From CAZEDL01 sp964585245 (GTDB lineage Bacteria > Patescibacteriota > Patescibacteriia > Magasanikbacterales > GWA2-37-8): 34,552 bases of DNA. The position numbers and the translations under genes are program-made. How positions within the stretch are numbered: the first letter of the stretch is position 1; every line of letters begins with the position of its first letter. Positions 8,072 through 14,591 of the stretch are shown piece after piece. The stretch is taken from positions 1-34,552 of the forward strand of contig CAZPCV010000010.1 of the NCBI GenBank assembly GCA_964585245.1. Reading direction: 5' to 3'. The notes under the pieces were generated by a model. The model had not been told where the DNA came from and made no database searches. It saw nothing but the letters and a program-made list of their open reading frames with translations.

Positions 8072-8377
8072 TTACTTCCTTGATTTAGGATTTTGCGGTT
8101 CTACACACTTGTAAACTGGTGCCAAAAAAGAGAGTTTTGAATTATCTACTTCGGGTTTTTTTCCACCCTCACACTGTATCTTTATTTCCCATCCATCATG
8201 ACAATCAGCAGTGTGCACTCCGGACTCGGAATTTTCTCTAAATCTTACTGGATCAGTTCCGTCAGGACAAATCAGTTTCTGTTGTTGGGCACGGTCAGCT
8301 TCGGTTGCCGCAAACTTCCCTGCTCCTGCTAACAACACAGTTAACGCTGCCGCAGCTACCTCTTTTTTTCGTGACAT
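8072..8377 (-). CDS. Small secreted protein with four cysteines
   Basis: Not recognised. The 101-aa product begins with a basic n-region and a hydrophobic Ala/Leu stretch (residues 8-24), a plausible signal peptide with cleavage after an Ala-rich site. The mature part has exactly four Cys (37, 59, 69, 91), enough for two disulfides. The start of its signal sequence (EVAAAA) resembles that of the Gly-rich secreted protein at 12313. It lies 5 nt after ahcY, so it is probably co-transcribed, though no functional link is evident. Confidence 0.6.
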   Translation of the reverse strand: MSRKKEVAAAALTVLLAGAGKFAATEADRAQQQKLICPDGTDPVRFRENSESGVHTADCHDGWEIKIQCEGGKKPEVDNSKLSFLAPVYKCVEPQNPKSRK

Positions 8378-8382
8378 AAATT

Positions 8383-9681
8383 TTAATATCGATAATGATC
8401 TGGCTTAAATGGGCCATGCGTGTTTATTCCTAAATACTCGGCTTGTTTTTTATTGAGCGCCGTTAGCTTCACTCCTAATTTACCTAAATGCAAACGTGCC
8501 ACTTCTTCGTCCAGAGCTTTGGGCAAAACATACACCTGGCCGCGTTCATATTTTTCTGCTTTTTGCCACAGTTCTAGTTGCGCCAGCACTTGATTAGTAA
8601 ACGAAGCACTCATCACAAAGCTGGGATGGCCGTGCGCATTACCCAAATTCACGAGCCGGCCACGCGATAACAAAATTAAACACTTGCCATTCGGCCAAAT
8701 AAATTTATCTACCTGCGGTTTAATATTTTCTTCTTTAATATCTTTTTGGCTGGTGAGCCAGGCGACATCAATTTCGCTATCAAAGTGTCCGATATTACAA
8801 ACAATCGCGCCATCTTTCATTTTGTCCATGTGTTCGCCCGTGATAATATCGCAACAACCAGTGGCCGTGACAAATATATCACCCACGGCCGCTGCTTCTT
8901 CCATAGTGGTCACCTCGTATCCTTCCATCGCCGCCTGGAGTGCGTTAATCGGGTCAATCTCGGTTACGAGAACGCGCGCACCAAAACCATGCATACTTTG
9001 TGCACACCCCTTGCCCACATCGCCAAATCCAGCCACTACTACCACTTTGCCCGCAATCATAATATCCGTAGCGCGCTTGATACCGTCGGCCAAGCTTTCG
9101 CGGCAGCCGTATTTATTATCGAACTTAGATTTAGTGACTGAATCATTCACATTGATCGCGGCCGGACCCAAGGTTTTTTCTTGCATCATTTTATATAGTC
9201 GGTGTACGCCAGTCGTAGTTTCTTCGGAAACGCCTTTTATTTCTTTCAGCATCTCCGGATATTTTTCGTGCACCAACACGGTCAAATCCCCGCCATCATC
9301 CAAAATCATATTCGGCCCTTGGCCATCCGCGAATTTTAAGCTTTCTTCCACGCACCACCAATACTCCGCCTCAGTTTCGCCCTTCCAGGCAAATACCGGA
9401 ATGCCAGCCGCCGCAATGGCCGCGGCCGCGTGATCTTGGGTAGAAAAAATATTACAGCTGCTCCAGCGCACTTCTGCCCCCAATTCAATGAGGGTTTCGA
9501 TCAATACGGCCGTTTGGATGGTCATGTGCAAACAGCCGGCGATCCGCGCGCCCCGAAGTGGTTTTTGAGCACCATACTTTTGTCGCAAGGCCATGAGGCC
9601 GGGCATTTCTTTTTCGGACAAGACAATTTCTTTACGGCCCCATTCGGCGAGGGCGATATCTGCTACTTTGTACTCTGGCAT
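8383..9681 (-). CDS. ahcY: Adenosylhomocysteinase
   Basis: NAD-dependent S-adenosyl-L-homocysteine hydrolase (432 aa): SAH to adenosine plus homocysteine, relieving product inhibition of methyltransferases. Family motifs are complete: LDDGGDLT, NVNDSVTKSKFDN (catalytic Lys and Asp), the NAD-binding GFGDVGKGCAQ, TATGCCDII, ICNIGHFDSEID, and the C-terminal KPDHYRY that reaches the partner subunit's NAD. The full length is normal. It follows the half-MFS gene by 14 nt and a PfkB kinase lies further upstream, suggesting coupled removal of adenosine. Few patescibacterial genomes encode it, as far as I know. Confidence 0.97.
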   Translation of the reverse strand: MPEYKVADIALAEWGRKEIVLSEKEMPGLMALRQKYGAQKPLRGARIAGCLHMTIQTAVLIETLIELGAEVRWSSCNIFSTQDHAAAAIAAAGIPVFAWKGETEAEYWWCVEESLKFADGQGPNMILDDGGDLTVLVHEKYPEMLKEIKGVSEETTTGVHRLYKMMQEKTLGPAAINVNDSVTKSKFDNKYGCRESLADGIKRATDIMIAGKVVVVAGFGDVGKGCAQSMHGFGARVLVTEIDPINALQAAMEGYEVTTMEEAAAVGDIFVTATGCCDIITGEHMDKMKDGAIVCNIGHFDSEIDVAWLTSQKDIKEENIKPQVDKFIWPNGKCLILLSRGRLVNLGNAHGHPSFVMSASFTNQVLAQLELWQKAEKYERGQVYVLPKALDEEVARLHLGKLGVKLTALNKKQAEYLGINTHGPFKPDHYRY

Positions 9682-9695
9682 ATAATAAAATTAAA

Positions 9696-10340
9696 TTAAC
9701 GCACTCGATGGTGGTGCGGGGCGTGCCTAATCGGCACATGATGTTTTTTGGCTTTGCCGGTATCGCGTGTGAACTCTTGTTTAAAGATTATCACGATAAA
9801 GGCGCTGCCAATAAACGACATTACAGAAATTAAAATAAATAAAAACCGGAAGGACAACTGCTGGGCGATAATGCCGCCCATGGCGGCCGCGGCTGCGGTA
9901 GCGAGACTCACGATCGTATCATAAATCCCCCATTCATACCCTTCACGATCTTTATTCATAAAACGGGTAAAAACAATGCGCCAACTAGGATATGATAGGG
10001 CCGCTCCCAGCCCATGCACGAGCTGTATCGCATACAGCTGCCATAATTGAGTGGTAAACGCAAAACCCAGCGGCACAGCGGAAATCAACATCGAACCAAT
10101 CAAGAGCGTCAATAACTCACGCCGATTACCTTTTTCTTCATCGTCCCATTTACCGACTATAATCTGAAACAGAGCTTTCACGAACAAAAATATCGTCAAT
10201 GACAGACCTACCGACGATAGCGTTGCGCCGGCCACGCCCTGAATCACGAAAATTGAAAAAATTGGTTGCAACAAACCAAAACTGCCGATAATAAAAATAT
10301 CCGAAACAATTAGAATCCGTAATACTTTATGCATTTTCAT
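9696..10340 (-). CDS. Half-length MFS-like membrane protein with His-rich tail
   Basis: 214 aa with six hydrophobic segments, matching only the N-terminal six-helix half of a major facilitator transporter. The loop between segments 2 and 3 (GKWDDEEKGNRRELL) resembles the MFS GxxxDxxGRR motif. There is no C-terminal half: ahcY begins 14 nt after the stop. The last 18 residues are rich in His and basic residues (KKHHVPIRHAPHHH). I chose the ATG at 10338-10340. The longer frame to 10406 overlaps pfkB and adds an extra hydrophobic piece. It may be a genuine half-transporter that dimerises, or a gene degraded by deletion. Position between the kinase and ahcY suggests nucleoside or methionine-cycle transport, but this is inference. 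Confidence 0.65.
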   Translation of the reverse strand: MKMHKVLRILIVSDIFIIGSFGLLQPIFSIFVIQGVAGATLSSVGLSLTIFLFVKALFQIIVGKWDDEEKGNRRELLTLLIGSMLISAVPLGFAFTTQLWQLYAIQLVHGLGAALSYPSWRIVFTRFMNKDREGYEWGIYDTIVSLATAAAAAMGGIIAQQLSFRFLFILISVMSFIGSAFIVIIFKQEFTRDTGKAKKHHVPIRHAPHHHRVR

Positions 10341-10399
10341 ATAAAATAGTACACCGCCTCCTTGAATAAGATAGCTAATTAATAGCTCGCCCGTTATTT

Positions 10400-11371
10400 T
10401 TACCACGCGAGGTCACGCTGATACGTTTTTTTGTACCGCTCTTTAAATTCTTCTATTGTAAAGTGGTGCTCCTGCGTGCCACAGGTTTCGATCGCGTAAC
10501 TGGCTGCCACACTCCCCACCTCGGCGCAGGTGCGCCAGTCAGCCCCTTTTTGCAAGGCCACGAAAAACGCCGCCCGGTACGCATCCCCGGCCCCGGTGGG
10601 ATCATCACACGATTGTGGTGGGCAGGCGGCTACCACTACTGATTCGATATCGCGCGCTCTCACTACCGATCCACGATCACCAAGTGTGGTAATTAAAACT
10701 TCGGTATTTTTTAGCATTTCTTCGCTGCTCCAACCAGTGCGTTCTTCGAGCAGCTTCATTTCATAATCATTGCCAATCACGGCATAGGCCTGGCTGATCA
10801 TCCGCTTCAAATCTGCTTCGTTAAACCCGATAATTTGCTGCCCCGGATCGAATACGGCTTTGATGCCCAATTCTTTGGCCTCTTTCAAATGTTTGATCAT
10901 TACATCACAATGCGTGGGGCTGATCAGTACTAATTCCGGGCGCGGAGTAATGGCAGACAACGAAATTTCCTGCGCTCGAGCCAGCGGGCCCGGAAAAAAG
11001 GCGGCAATCTGGTTATCATCACGGTCGGTGGTAATATATCCGGCTGCGGAAAATGTTTCTTCGATCTGTAAAATTCCACTAGTTGCTATAGATAATTTTT
11101 CGAATTCCTCTCGGTATCCTTTACCGTCTCGCCCCAGAGCCGACACCACCAATGGGTCTGCCCCCAACAATTTCATGGTATAGGCAATATTCCCCGCCGT
11201 ACCACCGCGTGTTTGCGCCAGACGCTCTACCATGAAACTCACGTTCAAGATATGAAGCTGATCAGGCAGCAGATGGTTTTTGAAACTATCCGGAAAATTC
11301 ATGATATGATCGTAGGCGAGCGAGCCGGAGATGAGGATGGGCATATAAATATGATTTGCACTTGAATTCAT
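10400..11371 (-). CDS. PfkB-family sugar/nucleoside kinase, adenosine kinase-like
   Basis: Ribokinase-fold kinase (323 aa). Signature one is GGTAGNIAYTMKLLG (residues 57-71). Signature two is DDPTGAGDAYRAAFF, with the anion hole and catalytic base at G260-D263. The opening GSLAYDHIMNFP is shared with bacterial and archaeal PfkB enzymes, some of which phosphorylate adenosine. The adenosine assignment rests on the neighbour ahcY, whose reaction releases adenosine. First gene of the long minus-strand run, with a promoter-like sequence just upstream. An alternative start is Met10 (ATG at 11342-11344), which sits nearer the conserved core. Confidence 0.85.
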   Translation of the reverse strand: MNSSANHIYMPILISGSLAYDHIMNFPDSFKNHLLPDQLHILNVSFMVERLAQTRGGTAGNIAYTMKLLGADPLVVSALGRDGKGYREEFEKLSIATSGILQIEETFSAAGYITTDRDDNQIAAFFPGPLARAQEISLSAITPRPELVLISPTHCDVMIKHLKEAKELGIKAVFDPGQQIIGFNEADLKRMISQAYAVIGNDYEMKLLEERTGWSSEEMLKNTEVLITTLGDRGSVVRARDIESVVVAACPPQSCDDPTGAGDAYRAAFFVALQKGADWRTCAEVGSVAASYAIETCGTQEHHFTIEEFKERYKKTYQRDLAW

Positions 11372-11390
11372 TACTCAAAAAAGCACCCTC

Positions 11391-11419
11391 AGCATATCAA
11401 AAAGAGGTCGTATTGTCTA
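11391..11419 (-). promoter_or_regulatory. Candidate promoter of the pfkB-ahcY run
   Basis: The minus strand reads TAGACA (11414-11419), a 17-bp spacer, then TATGCT (11391-11396). There are one and two mismatches to the sigma-70 consensus, with optimal spacing. It lies just after the preceding terminator and leaves a leader of about 12 nt to the 11371 start. Confidence 0.5.
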
Positions 11420-11425
11420 ACAAAA

Positions 11426-11454
11426 AATCCCTTTGAATTTAATTCAAAGGGATT
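11426..11454 (-). terminator. Strong intrinsic terminator of the basic-protein gene
   Basis: Near-perfect 14-bp inverted repeat (aatccctttgaatt / aattcaaagggatt). On the minus strand its T-containing arm runs into TTTTTTG. It lies about 60 nt after the stop of the 68-aa basic protein and separates it from the pfkB transcript. Confidence 0.85.
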
Positions 11455-11515
11455 GCTAAATTTTGAGAGGGCACAGGGCGACGAGATGTCGCCCTGGCCG
11501 CGTGGGTGGTGCGGG

Positions 11516-11722
11516 CTAGCCGCGCCGGGCCTTCTTCAGGCGCTTGCGCGCCTGGCCCAGACTTGCCTGGGCCTGCTCACGCAGGCCGCGGCTAAGGGTC
11601 TCGATGACCCGCTTGCGGTTCCGCCTCTCGAGCGCCTTGAGGGCGCGGGGGGTTGCGGCCTTGGTGGCCTGACTAGCACTCCTGCGGGCTTCCCGTTTCT
11701 TCTTTTCCCAATCAGTCTGCAT
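11516..11722 (-). CDS. 68-aa very basic, GC-rich protein with structured leader
   Basis: Not recognised. About a third of the 68 residues are Lys or Arg, acidic residues are few, and there is no Cys. It ends RKRLKKARRG and is predicted largely helical, so binding to RNA or DNA is the natural guess. Start choice: ATG at 11720-11722, preceded at 9 nt by a good AAGGA (11732-11736), one of the few Shine-Dalgarno sequences in the window. The in-frame extension to 11998 is not protein-like. Base composition is strikingly GC-rich (roughly 70% over 11480-11700) with GC-ending codons, unlike the neighbours. It has its own terminator and two alternative leader hairpins. A small ribosome-associated or nucleoid protein is possible but unproven. 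Confidence 0.55.
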   Translation of the reverse strand: MQTDWEKKKREARRSASQATKAATPRALKALERRNRKRVIETLSRGLREQAQASLGQARKRLKKARRG

Positions 11723-11749
11723 CGAAAAAAATCCTTTGCAAGAGTCAAC

Positions 11750-11807
11750 CCCATGCCTCCGAGACGGGCATGGGCATCTTAGGGAAAACTTTTCCCCAAA
11801 ATGCCCA
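11750..11807 (-). promoter_or_regulatory. Leader with two mutually exclusive hairpins (candidate RNA switch)
   Basis: In the minus-strand transcript the first stem pairs 11801-11807 with 11771-11777 (tgggcat / atgccca) around an inner 7-bp stem (gggaaaa / ttttccc, 11782-11796). The second stem pairs 11767-11774 with 11750-11757 (8 bp, cccatgcc / ggcatggg, 9-nt loop). Both need bases 11771-11774, so they cannot form together. The second stem ends 13 nt before the Shine-Dalgarno sequence. It matches no riboswitch class I know. Confidence 0.45.
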
Positions 11808-11904
11808 CGACCGCTCTTTACCACCAATGTACAAACGAATACGTGCCTACAAAAGCACGAATTACTTTTTATACAACGCCAGAATATAACACGGAAACTA
11901 GCCC

Positions 11905-11933
11905 TTGTCAACATGTTTTCCCCATGCCATACT
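11905..11933 (+). promoter_or_regulatory. Candidate promoter of the riboflavin kinase gene
   Basis: TTGTCA (11905-11910), a 17-bp spacer, then CATACT (11928-11933). The ATG at 11942 begins 8 nt after the -10, so initiation would fall at or next to the start codon. This predicts a leaderless mRNA and supports that ATG as the start. Confidence 0.5.
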
Positions 11934-11941
11934 TTAGCCCT

Positions 11942-12316
11942 ATGGAACCATTCATTTTCACCGCCACCGTCCTCCCCGGCCATGGAGAGGGCAAACACCT
12001 CGGCGCCCCCACCGCTAATTTTGATTTAAATTTAGCCAAAAATTTAGCCCACGGCCTCTACACCTGCACGGCTACTGTCGATGGCACAATTTTTAAGGCA
12101 CTTTTGTATTACGGCATCAACTCTTTGACCAGCCAAGACTGCCTGGAAGCTCATTTACTTGATTTTAACGGGAATTTATACGACAAAAAAATAACTGTCC
12201 GCGTGGGACAGTTACTTCGTGGTGAGAAAATATTTACTACCAAAGAAGAATTACGAGAACAAATCAGCTTGGATATTCAAGCTGCACAAAAACTTTTTTC
12301 TACTCAAAAAAATTAA
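11942..12316 (+). CDS. Stand-alone riboflavin kinase domain
   Basis: 124 aa corresponding to the C-terminal flavokinase domain of bifunctional RibF: riboflavin plus ATP to FMN. The ATP/Mg loop appears as GHGEGKHLGAPTANFD (family form GxGRGRxLGxPTAN, with both Arg changed to Glu and Lys). The catalytic Glu region is LEAHLLDFNGNLYDKKI. The FAD synthetase half is missing, and no nearby gene supplies it. I chose the ATG at 11942 because the conserved domain begins 8 residues later and a promoter sits just upstream. The longer frame from 11801 adds unrelated sequence. The gene overlaps the convergent secreted-protein gene by 4 nt. Confidence 0.85.
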   Translation: MEPFIFTATVLPGHGEGKHLGAPTANFDLNLAKNLAHGLYTCTATVDGTIFKALLYYGINSLTSQDCLEAHLLDFNGNLYDKKITVRVGQLLRGEKIFTTKEELREQISLDIQAAQKLFSTQKN

Positions 12317-12939
12317 AATCTTCCCCCTATTCCAACTGAGCCTACTACTCCTGCGGTCGGCTTGGTACCATGACCATCCTGCTCTTTTCCGGGAACCAGC
12401 GCTTCTGTTCCCACCACCCCTTTTACTTCCGCTCCTAAAACAACATTTCCTACGTGTGCTTCAAAACGTGTGCCCAAAGCCCCTTCCACACCTGGTCTTT
12501 TCATGCCGGGCGTTAAATCTAACAAGGCTGCACCAGTAGGGCCGCCATATATAGGGGATTCCCCCAATTTAAAAAGGAAAGAGGCTTCTCCTCCCACTTG
12601 GTTTCCAGCATACCCATTTCTATCAAGTTTAGTACCAACTACCAAGGCTCCTCCTGCGAGTGCTTCTTTGCCGGCCACCTTTATATGCCTTTCTCCTCCC
12701 ACTGAGCCTAATACCGCGCCTTTGCCGTGAGAACTGCCTTCAAACTTAACATCTACAGTGACTTTAGGTTCATGAGCTTCGCCACCATGATCGGCGTGTG
12801 ATTTTTCTGTTTTTTTTGCCGAATCATGAGTTTCAATTACTGCCCGATGTCCGGTGTCAGCCTGTGCCTTTTCTATACCAGCTCCACCTACTGCGGCCGC
12901 AAAAATAGCCGCGGCCACTTCTGGCCCTCTTCGTCTCAT
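12313..12939 (-). CDS. Secreted Gly-rich protein with beta-barrel-like C-terminus
   Basis: Not recognised. 208 aa: signal peptide (residues 1-28, MRRRGPEVAAAIFAAAVGGA, likely cleavage after AQA), then a His/Glu-rich linker (34-58), then Gly- and Val-rich sequence with alternating polar and apolar residues. It closes with TAGVVGSVGIGGRF, ending in Phe as outer-membrane barrels do. No Cys. If the host is a monoderm patescibacterium, a true outer-membrane barrel would be unexpected; a Gly-rich surface protein is the alternative. The gene has a good promoter (TTGACA, 17 bp, TATGGT) and is apparently monocistronic. Confidence 0.55.
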   Translation of the reverse strand: MRRRGPEVAAAIFAAAVGGAGIEKAQADTGHRAVIETHDSAKKTEKSHADHGGEAHEPKVTVDVKFEGSSHGKGAVLGSVGGERHIKVAGKEALAGGALVVGTKLDRNGYAGNQVGGEASFLFKLGESPIYGGPTGAALLDLTPGMKRPGVEGALGTRFEAHVGNVVLGAEVKGVVGTEALVPGKEQDGHGTKPTAGVVGSVGIGGRF

Positions 12940-12967
12940 AGTAAAAAAGTTAAAAAATAATTAAATT

Positions 12968-12996
12968 ACCATACCACAAAAAACCACTTTTGTCAA
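12968..12996 (-). promoter_or_regulatory. Promoter of the Gly-rich secreted protein gene
   Basis: The minus strand reads a perfect TTGACA (12991-12996), a 17-bp spacer and TATGGT (12968-12973). It predicts a leader of about 20 nt before the ATG at 12937-12939. Confidence 0.65.
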
Positions 12997-13012
12997 CGCA
13001 TTTTTAGCTTTT

Positions 13013-13795
13013 TTAACGCAAAAATACCAGCCAATACAGCCCCGCGAGAGCAAGACGATACCACCCGAACGCCTCAAACGTGTGCTGCTTCACAAACCCC
13101 GTCAACCAGCGCACCACCACAAGCGCGGTTACAAACGCCATCACAAAACCTACGGCCAATATCCCGATTTGTGAAACAGAAAATAGCGAATAATTTTTTA
13201 ACAGATCAAACCCGGTGGCAGCCGCCATCGTGGGCACCGCCAGCAAGAACGAAAATTCTACAATCGCCGCGCGCGAATAGCCCAGAGTCATACCACCCAC
13301 AATTGTGGCCGCCGAACGCGACACCCCCGGAATCATAGCGAGCGATTGGGCACAGCCCACCAATACTGCATCCCGCCACGTCATCTGATCTAGCGGCTTC
13401 GCCACGACAACGCGTGTCCGCCTTTCATACCACCGCTCAAATATTATTAACCCCAGGCCGCCGAGCGCGAGCGCTACCACTACAACTAGCGCATTACCCA
13501 GCAAATACTGCTTGATAATCTTATACAACAACAAACCAAGGATGCCGGTAGGCACAAAAGCCACCGCCACCCTTTTTAACAGACCTTTGTCTGCCAACAA
13601 TCGCTGTGCGTACAAAATCACAATCGCTAAAATTGCCCCCAATTGAATCACGATCTCGAAGCTCTTCAAAAAATCCGACTCCGCAATCTGTAACAACCGG
13701 GCCGTCAAAATCAAATGCCCGGTCGACGAAATTGGTAAAAATTCCGTTATCCCTTCGACCAGCCCCAAAACAAGTGCCTGTAAAAAAGTGATCAT
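13013..13795 (-). CDS. uppP: Undecaprenyl-diphosphatase
   Basis: BacA-type integral membrane phosphatase (260 aa) that converts undecaprenyl diphosphate to the monophosphate and so recycles the carrier of peptidoglycan and surface glycans. Both signature regions are intact: EGITEFLPISSTGHLIL (residues 15-31, with catalytic Glu and His) and PGVSRSAATI (catalytic Arg). About eight membrane segments, normal length. It starts 10 nt after the dedA stop and is probably co-transcribed from the promoter before dedA. Overproduction of UppP gives bacitracin resistance in other bacteria. Confidence 0.97.
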   Translation of the reverse strand: MITFLQALVLGLVEGITEFLPISSTGHLILTARLLQIAESDFLKSFEIVIQLGAILAIVILYAQRLLADKGLLKRVAVAFVPTGILGLLLYKIIKQYLLGNALVVVVALALGGLGLIIFERWYERRTRVVVAKPLDQMTWRDAVLVGCAQSLAMIPGVSRSAATIVGGMTLGYSRAAIVEFSFLLAVPTMAAATGFDLLKNYSLFSVSQIGILAVGFVMAFVTALVVVRWLTGFVKQHTFEAFGWYRLALAGLYWLVFLR

Positions 13796-13805
13796 AAAAA
13801 AGAAA

Positions 13806-14411
13806 TTATTTTTTCAAAATTTTCCACTCTTTTCTCGACACAAAAAACGCTCCTACTCCGATAATTAAGGCTAACACCGCAATTTCAACCCAGCCCGTCA
13901 AATGACGCAATTTTTCCCACGCGGTACCAAAAAAATACCCGAACAAGAGATAGCAGGGCGCAAACAAACAGGCGCTCGTAATATTATAGAAAAAAAATGT
14001 CCGGCGCGGCATGCCGGTTAGGCCCGCTACCACCGGCACGATCGGGCGAAGCGGCCCGATAAACCGGGCCAAAAAAACACTTTTGGAGCCGTGGCGCGCA
14101 AAAAATTGCTGGCCTTTTTCCAGATACTCCTCTTTCACAAAGCGACCCTTTAACCCGCCTCTCGCAAACCCTTGTCTGCCTACATAGTAACTAAGCGCAT
14201 CCCCCACAATTCCACCCAGTATCACCGGCACAATTAACAGGCGAATATCGAGTACTCCTTGTGAAGCCAAAATACCGGCCACGATCACGATCGTGGTGCC
14301 AGGCACGATCAAGCCTACGAAAGCCAAAGATTCAAAAATGGACACGATAAACAACAGCCCATAGGCCCAATTTCCGGCCATTTCGGTAAGTACATAAAAA
14401 TAATCTCGCAT
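13806..14411 (-). CDS. DedA/VTT-family membrane protein
   Basis: 201 aa with five or six hydrophobic segments and the DedA signatures: the re-entrant region LVPVILGG-GDALSYYVGR and the conserved ARFIGPLRPIVPVVAGL with its essential Arg and Pro. Recent work assigns some DedA proteins as undecaprenyl phosphate flippases. Pairing with uppP makes that role attractive here, though DedA paralogues also act on other lipids. First gene of a dedA-uppP operon with a good promoter and an AAGGA about 14 nt before the ATG. Confidence 0.93.
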   Translation of the reverse strand: MRDYFYVLTEMAGNWAYGLLFIVSIFESLAFVGLIVPGTTIVIVAGILASQGVLDIRLLIVPVILGGIVGDALSYYVGRQGFARGGLKGRFVKEEYLEKGQQFFARHGSKSVFLARFIGPLRPIVPVVAGLTGMPRRTFFFYNITSACLFAPCYLLFGYFFGTAWEKLRHLTGWVEIAVLALIIGVGAFFVSRKEWKILKK

Positions 14412-14432
14412 ATATAATTAGGATTCCTTTTA

Positions 14433-14461
14433 ACTATAGCAATAAACACTTAATTTAACAA
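14433..14461 (-). promoter_or_regulatory. Promoter of dedA-uppP
   Basis: The minus strand reads TTGTTA (14456-14461), a 17-bp spacer, then TATAGT (14433-14438), about 21 nt before the dedA ATG. The scaffold gap begins 29 bp further upstream. Confidence 0.6.
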
Positions 14462-14490
14462 TTTAAAAACACCGGAAATCATTGCCAAAA

Positions 14491-14590
14491 NNNNNNNNNN
14501 NNNNNNNNNNNNNNNNNNNNNNNNNNNNNNNNNNNNNNNNNNNNNNNNNNNNNNNNNNNNNNNNNNNNNNNNNNNNNNNNNNNNNNNNNN
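14491..14590. other. Scaffold gap (100 N)
   Basis: Exactly 100 N, the usual placeholder for a gap of unknown length. It removes the start and promoter of the large plus-strand gene that follows. Confidence 0.99.
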
Positions 14591-14591
14591 C

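Noticed and set aside
8684..9433. A 249-codon open frame on the plus strand.
   Set aside because: It lies fully antisense to ahcY, whose motifs are complete, and its translation is low-complexity and not protein-like.
11453..11782. A 109-codon open frame on the plus strand across the GC-rich segment.
   Set aside because: High GC suppresses stop codons. The minus-strand frame has a good SD, leader and terminator, while this one has none.
11723..11941. An FMN riboswitch upstream of the riboflavin kinase gene.
   Set aside because: None of the conserved RFN segments are present on the plus strand, and the promoter geometry predicts a leaderless transcript.
11723..11998. In-frame upstream extension of the basic protein.
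   Set aside because: The added 92 codons run through the leader hairpins and the rfk promoter, and the sequence is not protein-like.
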